A stretch of 7,957 nt of DNA. It comes from Patescibacteria group bacterium (GTDB taxonomy: Bacteria; Patescibacteriota; Patescibacteriia; Patescibacteriales; VMTK01). Position numbers and translations under genes: made by a program. Positions 1-5,774 of this stretch are shown here, in pieces; positions within the stretch are counted from its first letter, which is position 1, and each line of letters starts with the position of its first letter. The notes beneath the pieces are model-generated. The model did no database searches, was not told the DNA's origin, and was given only the letters and a program-made list of their open reading frames with translations. The stretch lies in NCBI GenBank assembly GCA_018896595.1, contig JAHIME010000019.1, positions 1-7,957 of the forward strand, given 5' to 3'.

Positions 1-153
1 GATTTTCTAAAAAAGATTGGTTCGAACTTCCGTTTGAGCGGGCAGAAATTGTTTTTGGATTTCAAAAATCCCTTCAAAATCCTCGCCGAAGCCGAGCCCC
101 GCCTCTGGCGGGGCGAGGCAACAATCGCCCAAAATCCGAATTCTAAAAATCGG
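1..153. other. Left-edge non-coding region with GC-rich hairpin; no confident gene
   Basis: This stretch lies downstream of the tRNA-Ser gene relative to the minus-strand gene train. It holds a strong GC-rich hairpin (81-119). On the plus strand one frame is open from base 3 to a TAA at 144-146 (48 codons, entering from outside the window). It begins FSKKDWFELPFERAEIVFGF, then becomes Arg/Pro/Ala-rich exactly where it crosses the hairpin. It could be the 3' tail of a convergent gene whose end has run into a repeat, or just an open frame through intergenic repeat DNA. A second plus-strand frame (34-219) runs through the tRNA and is spurious. I do not assign a function. Confidence 0.4.
81..119. 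repeat. GC-rich hairpin with two competing folds (REP-like or terminator-like)
   Basis: An 8-bp perfect stem pairs gccccgcc (96-103) with ggcggggc (107-114) around a TCT loop, and 91-93/117-119 add three more pairs beyond an internal loop. A second fold is possible: cctcgcc (81-87) is the exact complement of ggcgagg (112-118), with an inner 5-bp stem 99-103/107-111. The two outer stems exclude each other. It sits 35 nt beyond the tRNA-Ser 3' end, where a terminator for the minus-strand transcript would be expected. However, no clean U-run follows on that strand, so a dispersed extragenic palindrome is equally plausible. Confidence 0.6.
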
Positions 154-238
154 CGGAGAGTGTGGGATTTGAACCCACGAGGGCTTTCACCCAACCAGTA
201 CTCCAAACTGGCGCCATAGGCCGCTAGGCGAACTCTCC
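154..238 (-). tRNA. tRNA-Ser (anticodon GGA)
   Basis: An 85-nt class II tRNA reads on the minus strand. The acceptor stem is GGAGAGT (238-232) paired with ACTCTCC (161-155), with discriminator G at 154. The anticodon stem CCAGT/ACTGG encloses the 7-nt loop TTGGAGT, which places anticodon GGA at 204-202 and reads UCC/UCU serine codons. The long variable arm after the anticodon stem (with a GGGTGAAAGCCC hairpin) is the serine/leucine/tyrosine hallmark. The T arm is GTGGG-TTCAAAT-CCCAC. CCA is not encoded, since the bases after the discriminator are CCG, so a CCA-adding enzyme is needed. The 5' end lies only 7 nt after the stop codon of the DsbA-like gene, so it is probably co-transcribed and released by RNase P. 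Confidence 0.97.
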
Positions 239-245
239 AATTATT

Positions 246-1019
246 TTAATCGTTTAAATGCCTCGTTATTATATTTTTCATCCCCTCGCCCGCTCTGCCG
301 TCGCTGTGGACAAAATCATCAAAAGGAACGGCGCCAATCGCCTGCTCGCCGTTGACAAAGCTTGTCGGCGTGCCGATAACGCCGAAATTTTCGCTTTCTA
401 ATATTTGACTGTTTATTTTATCCGCGTATTTTTCTTCGTCCGCGCATTTATTGAATTTATCAGCATCAAGGCCTATCTCGGCCGCGTCAATTTTAAACCG
501 CTCCGCGCCCATTATTCGCGCCTCATTGTCGGCATACAACTTGTCGCGCATTTCCCAAAACTTGCCCTGCTCGGCCGCGCACTCAACGGCTAAAGCGGCG
601 GGCATAGCGCTGTTATCGCCCCTTAAAATAAAATGGCGGAAAGCGACAACAACCTTATCGCCGAATTCCTGCTTAACCTGTTCAATTGTTTTATTGAATT
701 GAGGAGTGAAAGGGCAGTCAAAACTGCTGTAAATTATAATTTGTATCGGCGCGTCCAATTTTCCTTGATAATGGTCGTCTTTTTCTATCGGCCTTACCGG
801 CTGATAGTCATCTTGTTCCCCTGCGAACAAATCCTGCAAATTTTCCGCTTTTATTCTCTTCTCTTCTTCTTGCGCCTGCGTTGCCCATTTATCACTTTCT
901 GCCACAACCTCTTCTTTAATTTCTTTTTTGCTGAAAACAAAAAGCGCCGCGATTAAAACCGCAACAACGACTAATACCGCCGTAGCGATGAATACTTTAT
1001 TTCTAAAAATATTGATCAT
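246..1019 (-). CDS. Membrane-anchored DsbA-like thioredoxin-fold protein with monothiol CPFT motif
   Basis: A 257-aa protein counted from the ATG at 1019; a GTG nine bases upstream (1028) would add three residues. Residues about 9-29 form one hydrophobic helix acting as an uncleaved signal anchor. A charged Glu/Lys-rich linker (about 31-70) follows, then a DSBA/thioredoxin_4-type domain facing outside the membrane. The active-site region reads SSFDCPFTPQF: the family normally has CPxC, but here the second Cys is Thr (C102, T105). The cis-Pro loop is intact (GVIGTPTSFVNG, P218), as are the two helical-domain Cys of such proteins (C147, C192). The family catalyses disulfide formation or isomerisation in exported proteins. 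With one active-site thiol, isomerase, mixed-disulfide or purely structural roles are more likely than classical oxidation. It follows gatA and ends 7 nt before tRNA-Ser. No Shine-Dalgarno is visible. Confidence 0.85.
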   Translation of the reverse strand: MINIFRNKVFIATAVLVVVAVLIAALFVFSKKEIKEEVVAESDKWATQAQEEEKRIKAENLQDLFAGEQDDYQPVRPIEKDDHYQGKLDAPIQIIIYSSFDCPFTPQFNKTIEQVKQEFGDKVVVAFRHFILRGDNSAMPAALAVECAAEQGKFWEMRDKLYADNEARIMGAERFKIDAAEIGLDADKFNKCADEEKYADKINSQILESENFGVIGTPTSFVNGEQAIGAVPFDDFVHSDGRAGEGMKNIITRHLND

Positions 1020-1028
1020 AAATAACAC

Positions 1029-1055
1029 TTTAATTTTTAATATTTAAAAATTAAA
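1029..1055. repeat. A/T-only inverted repeat in the gatA to dsbA-like spacer
   Basis: Two perfect 12-nt arms (1029-1040 and 1044-1055), made only of A and T, are separated by TAT. The rest of the 1020-1097 spacer continues with AAAAATTA-type copies. The same motif fills the spacer on the other side of gatA. The stem contains no G or C and would be weak as RNA, so it more likely reflects a simple-repeat family than a terminator. Confidence 0.6.
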
Positions 1056-1097
1056 ACATTAAAAATTAAAAATTTTAATAATTTATGCTTAATAAAA

Positions 1098-2633
1098 TCA
1101 TAACTCCGGTTTTCTTTTATGCCATTCTGTCGCTTGCTCAAACTCGCGCGCGGCCCGCATAATAGTCGCCTCATCAAACCGTCTGCCGATAATTTGCAGG
1201 CCGACGGGCAAACCGCCTGCCCCGCTTTTCTGTTTCTCATTTAATTTATTTCCTTCAATATCTCCGCATTTCATTTTATTTTCTTTATATCCAATGGGGT
1301 TTATAAATCCGCAGGGGACGGAAATGGCCGGCAAGCCGGCTAAAGAAGCGCCGGAAACAAAAATATCTTCCAAATACATCTGCATCGGATCGTTGCTTTT
1401 TTCTCCGATTTTAAAAGCCGTATCGGGCGAAGTCGGAGTGGCTAAAATATCAACCTCGCTTAAAACTCTGTCAAACTCTTGAATAATCCTTGTCCTTACT
1501 TTCTGCGCCTGCAGATAATAGGCGTCGTAATAGCCGGCCGACAAGACGTAAGTCCCAAGCATAATCCTACGTTTTGCTTCCGGCCCAAACCCCTTGCCCC
1601 TGCTCTTGAAATAAATTTCAGCCAAGTTTTGAGCGTCTTTCTCCGATAAGCCGTATTTTATGCCGTCAAAACGGGCTAAATTTGAGCTGATTTCCGAAGG
1701 AGTAATGATATAATAAACCGGCACGGCGTATTTGGTGTGCGGCAAACTGACCGGTATTATCTCTCCGCCCAGCTCTTCCATTTTGGCAATGGCGGCTTTA
1801 ACGGCTTCTTCAACCTGCTTTTCCATCCCTTTAATAAAATATTCTTTTGGCACGCCAATTTTGAGGCCTTTGATGGAATCAAGCTTCTGCGAATAGCCGG
1901 GAACTTTTTCACCCGCGGTGGTGGAGTCTAATTTGTCTTGCCCGGCAATAACCGACATAACAATCGCCGCGTCTTCCACCGTCTTGGCCAGCGGTCCCGG
2001 AACATCGGTTGAACTGGTCATGGCGATAAGACCGAAGCGCGAGCTTCTGCCATAGCTCGGCTTTAGGCCGACAACGCCGCAAAAGCTTGCCGGGCATCTG
2101 ATTGAACCGCCCGTATCCGTGCCTAACGCAAACAGGCACATATCAGCCGCGACCGCCGCGGCCGAGCCGCCGGAAGAGCCGCCCGGCACGCGATTCAAGT
2201 CCCACGGATTATGAGTCGGGCCAAAAGCGGAATTTTCCGTTGAAGCGCCGTGCGCGAACTCGTCCAAATTGGTTTTTCCCAAAATAACCGCGCCCGCCTC
2301 CTTTAATTTCTTTACCACGGTAGCGTCAAAAGGCGCGACATAATTTTCTAAAATCTTTGAAGCCGCTGTCGTACGAATGCCCTTTGTTAAAATATTGTCT
2401 TTTATTAAACATGGAATGCCCAACAATTCTCCGGCTTCGCCTTTTGCCCTGCGCCGGTCGGCTTCTCGCGCCGCTTCCAGCGCCTCTTTTTCGCAGACAG
2501 TCAAACATGCCTTGATTTTATTATCAATTTCTTTAATGCGCGCCAAACAAGCCTTAGTTAGTTCTAAAGAGGTTATCTCTCTTTTGGTTAATTTTTCATT
2601 AGCCTCTTTTACAGTAAGCTCGTTCAGCTTCAT
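1098..2633 (-). CDS. gatA: Aspartyl/glutamyl-tRNA(Asn/Gln) amidotransferase subunit A
   Basis: This is the amidase subunit of GatCAB. It hydrolyses glutamine, and the ammonia is used by GatB to convert Glu-tRNA(Gln) and/or Asp-tRNA(Asn) to the amidated forms in the cytoplasm. It has 511 aa from the ATG at 2633. An in-frame TTG at 2648 lies inside A/T repeat DNA and is less likely. The amidase-signature triad is visible: K78 in CLIKDN, cis-Ser S153 in GGSSGGS and nucleophile S177 in DTGGSIR, with the same 75- and 24-residue spacing as known GatA enzymes. The C-terminal landmarks ISVPCGF and LPVGLQIIG are present but separated by an extra hydrophilic segment of about 28 residues (446-473) with no counterpart in ordinary GatA. 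The stop is TGA, supporting standard code 11. It follows gatC after a 110-nt A/T-rich spacer. Confidence 0.97.
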   Translation of the reverse strand: MKLNELTVKEANEKLTKREITSLELTKACLARIKEIDNKIKACLTVCEKEALEAAREADRRRAKGEAGELLGIPCLIKDNILTKGIRTTAASKILENYVAPFDATVVKKLKEAGAVILGKTNLDEFAHGASTENSAFGPTHNPWDLNRVPGGSSGGSAAAVAADMCLFALGTDTGGSIRCPASFCGVVGLKPSYGRSSRFGLIAMTSSTDVPGPLAKTVEDAAIVMSVIAGQDKLDSTTAGEKVPGYSQKLDSIKGLKIGVPKEYFIKGMEKQVEEAVKAAIAKMEELGGEIIPVSLPHTKYAVPVYYIITPSEISSNLARFDGIKYGLSEKDAQNLAEIYFKSRGKGFGPEAKRRIMLGTYVLSAGYYDAYYLQAQKVRTRIIQEFDRVLSEVDILATPTSPDTAFKIGEKSNDPMQMYLEDIFVSGASLAGLPAISVPCGFINPIGYKENKMKCGDIEGNKLNEKQKSGAGGLPVGLQIIGRRFDEATIMRAAREFEQATEWHKRKPEL

Positions 2634-2743
2634 AATTTTTAATTTCAAATTTTTAATTTTATAAATAATTTTTAATGACTTAATTTTTAAAAATTAAAAA
2701 TTCAAGCATTGTTTAAAAATTACAAAATTAAAAATTAAAAATT
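2634..2743. other. A/T-rich gatC to gatA spacer with AAAAATT repeats and an 18-bp palindrome
   Basis: This 110-nt spacer is almost only A and T. It carries several copies of the AAAAATTA/TAATTTTT motif and a perfect 18-bp palindrome, ttaatttttaaaaattaa, at 2680-2697. The motif is the same as in the spacer after gatA. No clear promoter and no Shine-Dalgarno ahead of gatA are visible. Spacing this large inside an otherwise tight gatC-gatA pair suggests insertion or expansion of the repeat. Confidence 0.55.
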
Positions 2744-3037
2744 CTATTCTAACACTCTTTTTACTTTAACAAACCCATTCTCCATCATCGGAGATTGATT
2801 AAGAGCCGCTTCCCTTTCCTCTTCGTCCCATTCTTCAATTTCGTCCTCGCGAAAAATATTTTCCAGCCCGGCTGTTTGCGCTGTCGGCTCAACACCCGAA
2901 ACATCAACCTCCCGCAGTTGGCCGATATAATTTAAAATATCGGACAGCTGGCTGCCGTATATTTTTAATTCCTCGTCTGTCAATTCAAGGCGAGCTAAAT
3001 TCGCTATATGTTGAATATCTTTTTTAGAAAATTTCAT
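2744..3037 (-). CDS. gatC: Aspartyl/glutamyl-tRNA(Asn/Gln) amidotransferase subunit C
   Basis: A 97-aa protein of normal GatC length. It begins MKFSKKDIQHIANLARLELT, which matches the conserved GatC N-terminal helix (I-x-H-x-A-x-L-A-R-L-x-L). The YGSQLSDILNYIGQL helix and the DVSGVEPT segment that wraps the GatA-GatB interface follow. The C-terminus is acidic, then ends in a short basic tail with the family-typical F-V-K-V sequence. GatC has no catalytic residues; it stabilises GatA and the A-B contact. The ATG lies 14 nt after the ligA stop, so the two are almost certainly co-transcribed. No Shine-Dalgarno is present. The partner gene gatB is not in the window. Confidence 0.95.
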   Translation of the reverse strand: MKFSKKDIQHIANLARLELTDEELKIYGSQLSDILNYIGQLREVDVSGVEPTAQTAGLENIFREDEIEEWDEEEREAALNQSPMMENGFVKVKRVLE

Positions 3038-3051
3038 ATAAATAAAAATTG

Positions 3052-5187
3052 CTATTTTATCATCTCTAAAAACTCTTTTTCCCCGACAATCTTCACCCCC
3101 AGCTTCCTCGCCTTATCATGCTTGCTTCCCGGCTCCGCGCCGGCTACCGTAAAATCGGTATTTTTGCTTACTGAAGATGATACATCTCCTCCCAATTTTC
3201 TTATTTTATCCTTTGCCTCGTCCCTTGTCAAACTTTCCAATGTTCCGGTTAAAACAAATGTTTTGCCGGCCAAGATTTGCGGCTTTCCGCGCCATTCCAA
3301 CGGCTTTATCGTTACTCCGTTTTTTTCCAACCTATCCAACAGCGCCAGATTATATTTATTATGAAACCAATCATAGATGCTCTTCGCCACAATCGGCCCC
3401 ACATCTTCCACTCTTTCCAATTCATCAACTTTTAATTCTTGATAATATTTTATAATTTCGGCTATTGCCTGCCCCTCTGCGCGGTGCGCGGCCGGGGGGA
3501 TTTTGGATTTATTTGTTATTTGTAATTTGTAATTTGTAATTTGCTTTGCCAGCAGCAAAGCTGTTTTTTCTCCGGCGTACCTGATGCCCAAACCGTAAAT
3601 AAAACGGGCTAAATCAATTTCTTTTTTAGCGGCAATCGCCTTGGTCAAATTGTCAGCCGATTTATCGGCAAATCTTTCCAACGGTTTTAAATCGCCTTCT
3701 GTTAATTTATAAAAATCGCTTATGTCGCGCGCCAAGCCCTCTCTCGCCAATTGCTCAATTATTTTCGGCCCCAGCCCGGGAATATCGGCGGCCTTTCTTG
3801 ACGCCCAATGCGTCAAGCGGCGCAGATTAACCGCGTAGCAATTTTTATTAACGCAGCGATAGGCCACCTCGCCCGGCGCTTTAACGACCTTGCCGCCGCA
3901 GATCGGGCAATCGGCCGGCGGCTTGATATTTTTTTCTCCGCCCTCGCGCAATTTCGGCAATACTTTTATCACTTTCGGTATAACATCGCCGGCGCGCTCA
4001 ATAATCACGGTATCGTTGATTTTTAAGCCAAGCCGCTCTATTTCGTCCATGTTATGCAAGGTCGCCCGGCTGATGGTTACTCCGCCGACCGCGACCGGCT
4101 CCAGCGTGGCGGTTGGAGTTAAGCAGCCGGTGCGGCCCACCTGCCAAACCACCTCTTTGACCTTAGTCACGGCCTGCTCGGCGGAAAATTTATAAGCCAT
4201 TATATAGCGCGGTCCTTTCCCCACCGTTCCCAAGCGGGGCCAAAGTGACAGCTGATTAATTTTAACCGCGACGCCGTCGCAATGGAACGGCAGTTTTTCG
4301 CGGTTCTTTTCCCATTCGCCGTGAAAAGCCAAAACCTCTTCCAAATTTTTGCAGTATTTATTATATTTTAAAACTTTAAAGCCCAAAACCGCGGCTAATT
4401 CCAACTCCTGTTCGTGCCTTTCCAGCCCCAAATCGGTAATCAGCGAATAAACATAGCAGTCTAACTTGCGCGCGGCGGTTAATTTTGGGTCAAGCTGCCT
4501 GATTGAGCCGGCCGCCGCGTTGCGGGGATTGGCGAGCAAGGGCTTGCCTTCTTTTTTATATTTTTGATTCAACTCATTAAAAACTTTCTTGGTCATTATC
4601 GCCTCACCGCGCGCCTCAATCGTCCCTTTGTCCAAAGCGGCGTAAAATTTATTTCTCGCCGGCTTTGGCAAGCCGATTTTAACCAATTCGCTTTCTTCCG
4701 GCCGGCGCAAGGCCAGCGGTATGGCCTCAACGGTGCGCAAATTCTGCGTTACATCCTCGCCAATCGCGCCATCGCCGCGAGTCGCGCCTAAGCTGAACTT
4801 GCCCCGCGCGTAAACCAAGGCCGCTGCCAAGCCGTCTAATTTTAATTCGCAAAAATAATCAAACCTCTGCCCGGGCATTATTCTTTCCATTCTCTTTTCC
4901 CAATCGCGCATATCCTCGCGGCTGAACGCGTCAAACAAAGACATCATCGGCGCGGAATGCTTTACCTTTTTAAATTTATCCAGGGGCTTGCCGCCGACGC
5001 GCTGGGTCGGCGAATCGGGCGTGATAAATTCAGGATGCTCCATTTCCAATTTGAACAGCTCGTTCTTTAGGCTGTCCGAGGCGGCATCGCTGATTTCCTG
5101 CTTGTCGTAAACATGATAAAGATAGCGATGGCGGTTTATCTCTTTTTTTAATTTCTCTATTCTAATTTTAGCTTGTTGCTTATCCAT
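3052..5187 (-). CDS. ligA: NAD+-dependent DNA ligase LigA
   Basis: A 711-aa cytoplasmic ligase, somewhat longer than the usual roughly 670, that seals nicks in replication and repair using NAD+. Domains in order: Ia NAD-binding (about 1-70, ending TPDSPTQRVGG); adenylation with catalytic K116 in CELKLDG and the later motif DGVAVKIN (304-311); OB fold (about 325-415, with GRTG and RATLHN); a four-Cys zinc finger (C427, C430, C445, C450); helix-hairpin-helix repeats (about 455-608); and a C-terminal BRCT domain (about 634-711). Two oddities stand out. In domain Ia the usual DAEYD is DAASD, so a normally conserved Tyr of the nicotinamide site (Y35 in E. coli) is S37. A repeat-encoded insert of about 24 residues occupies 550-573 in the HhH region. 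The ATG is clear but no Shine-Dalgarno is seen. gatC follows after 14 nt. Confidence 0.98.
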   Translation of the reverse strand: MDKQQAKIRIEKLKKEINRHRYLYHVYDKQEISDAASDSLKNELFKLEMEHPEFITPDSPTQRVGGKPLDKFKKVKHSAPMMSLFDAFSREDMRDWEKRMERIMPGQRFDYFCELKLDGLAAALVYARGKFSLGATRGDGAIGEDVTQNLRTVEAIPLALRRPEESELVKIGLPKPARNKFYAALDKGTIEARGEAIMTKKVFNELNQKYKKEGKPLLANPRNAAAGSIRQLDPKLTAARKLDCYVYSLITDLGLERHEQELELAAVLGFKVLKYNKYCKNLEEVLAFHGEWEKNREKLPFHCDGVAVKINQLSLWPRLGTVGKGPRYIMAYKFSAEQAVTKVKEVVWQVGRTGCLTPTATLEPVAVGGVTISRATLHNMDEIERLGLKINDTVIIERAGDVIPKVIKVLPKLREGGEKNIKPPADCPICGGKVVKAPGEVAYRCVNKNCYAVNLRRLTHWASRKAADIPGLGPKIIEQLAREGLARDISDFYKLTEGDLKPLERFADKSADNLTKAIAAKKEIDLARFIYGLGIRYAGEKTALLLAKQITNYKLQITNKSKIPPAAHRAEGQAIAEIIKYYQELKVDELERVEDVGPIVAKSIYDWFHNKYNLALLDRLEKNGVTIKPLEWRGKPQILAGKTFVLTGTLESLTRDEAKDKIRKLGGDVSSSVSKNTDFTVAGAEPGSKHDKARKLGVKIVGEKEFLEMIK
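3469..3543. repeat. Repeat element translated in frame inside ligA
   Basis: Four tandem 7-bp units (ttatttg once, then taatttg three times) occupy 3516-3543. They are followed by an A/T-to-G-run transition and a GC-rich imperfect hairpin (gcgc-ggt-gcgc at 3479-3489, flanked by cccc and gggg). On the coding strand this yields the Tyr/Lys/Leu/Gln/Ile/Thr/Asn heptad peptide, then a Pro/Ala/Arg stretch, at LigA residues 550-573. The base composition switches abruptly at both edges, and skipping the segment restores a normal HhH region. This looks like an intergenic-type element that entered the gene in frame. Confidence 0.7.
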
Positions 5188-5207
5188 TACTGTTATTTTT
5201 ATTTATT

Positions 5208-5306
5208 ATTCGTGATTCGTGAAAATTCGTTTCTTATTCGTGTTAATTAGTTTAAGTGGTTAACGAATCCGCACGAATTAAAGACGAATTAACACGAATC
5301 ACGAAT
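5208..5306. repeat. Large imperfect hairpin built from ATTCGTG repeats between pilX-like and ligA
   Basis: The arms are 5208-5251 and 5263-5306, with an 11-nt loop. The outer 14 bp (attcgtgattcgtg against its exact complement) are perfect, and 35 of 44 positions pair overall. Each arm is itself made of degenerate ATTCGTG/AATTCGT units. The element fills most of the 131-nt spacer ahead of ligA. Related ATTCGTGAATTCGT DNA occurs again at the 5' end of the pilX-like gene. No U-run follows, so it is better described as a repeat element than as a standard terminator, though it may attenuate or stabilise the transcript. Confidence 0.8.
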
Positions 5307-5318
5307 TTTGCCTCTTGA

Positions 5319-5774
5319 TTAATCAAACCCAAGTTCAACAATTCTTTTTACATTCGCGAAACCGCCGGTTGAGGTAATCGCCAATGGCGTTGTTGATTTA
5401 TAATATACGCTATAAGAGGAATTATTAGATAAAGTTTCGGGATTGGGGTTTGTGTCGCAAGTCGCGGCTGCGCCGAATTTAACATACTCGCCAAGATTAC
5501 ATCCGCTAAAATCACCGTAATGCAAATTCCATAATACTCTTTCGGCTCCGGCTTCCGCGGCAAAATAAGCGATGGTTGAGCGTTCCTGCCCGCCGCTCAT
5601 TTTTATTCCGGACACCACCAAATTGGCGGCGCCCAAAGCCACGGCTAAAATGCTGGTTAAAATCAATACGGTTATTAATAACGCGGAGCCGTGATTATTA
5701 TTTTTAATTCGTGAATTCGTATTATTAGCAATTTGTAGTATTCGCATAAATTTGTAGATTCGCATTATATTCAC
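5319..5774 (-). CDS. PilX/GspK-like minor pilin (type IV pilus tip or priming complex)
   Basis: A 151-aa protein from a GTG that overlaps the TGA of the upstream gene by 4 nt (GTGA). ATGs at 5765 and 5747 are possible alternatives and lie in two copies of a short direct repeat. Residues about 30-55 form a pilin-type N-terminal hydrophobic helix after G29 (HGSALLITVLILTSILAVAL). The Glu at mature position 5 is absent (Ile), as in PilX/GspK-type tip pilins. The following segment (ISGGQ-ERSTIAYFAAEAGAERVLW) matches the PilX N-terminal pattern of an Ala-rich helix with AAEAG. C92 and C106 could form a disulfide. The first 27 or so residues are Asn/Ile/Arg-rich and repeat-encoded, making an unusually long leader. 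It probably acts with the three pilin-like proteins upstream to start pilus assembly. Family assignment rests on helix pattern and gene order. Confidence 0.8.
   Translation of the reverse strand: MNIMRIYKFMRILQIANNTNSRIKNNNHGSALLITVLILTSILAVALGAANLVVSGIKMSGGQERSTIAYFAAEAGAERVLWNLHYGDFSGCNLGEYVKFGAAATCDTNPNPETLSNNSSYSVYYKSTTPLAITSTGGFANVKRIVELGFD
5730..5765. repeat. Short tandem direct repeat carrying two alternative start codons
   Basis: Two copies, 5730-5747 (18 nt) and 5749-5765 (17 nt), share aatttgtag-(t)-attcgcat and differ by one inserted base. On the coding strand each copy begins with ATG and encodes MRIYKF and MRILQI. The pilX-like gene therefore has duplicated potential starts just after the overlapping GTG. 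Confidence 0.7.

Noticed and set aside
34..219. Plus-strand 61-codon frame
   Set aside because: It runs through the hairpin and antisense to the tRNA-Ser gene, so it cannot be a normal protein gene.
633..956. Plus-strand 107-codon frame
   Set aside because: It is antisense to the well-supported DsbA-like gene; its Phe/Leu-rich content is the reverse of Lys/Glu codons.
1098..1100. UGA recoded as glycine (code 25)
   Set aside because: TGA terminates gatA right after the conserved C-terminal region and also ends the PilW-like gene at the GTGA overlap.
2634..2648. TTG start for gatA
   Set aside because: It adds five residues encoded by A/T spacer repeat; the ATG at 2633 fits GatA length and its usual N-terminus.
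3008..3364. Plus-strand 118-codon frame
   Set aside because: It overlaps the 3' end of ligA (BRCT domain) and the gatC start, and has no recognisable features.
3516..3543. CRISPR or minisatellite locus
   Set aside because: The units are 7 bp with no spacers and only four copies, inside the ligA coding frame.
5315..5326. 12-bp palindrome TTGATTAATCAA as a terminator or operator
   Set aside because: It spans the stop codon of the pilX-like gene, has no loop or U-run, and is short enough to arise by chance.
5764..5769. TATAAT box on the minus strand
   Set aside because: It lies in the repeat at the 5' end of the pilX-like gene without a matching -35 element; such A/T hexamers are expected by chance here.
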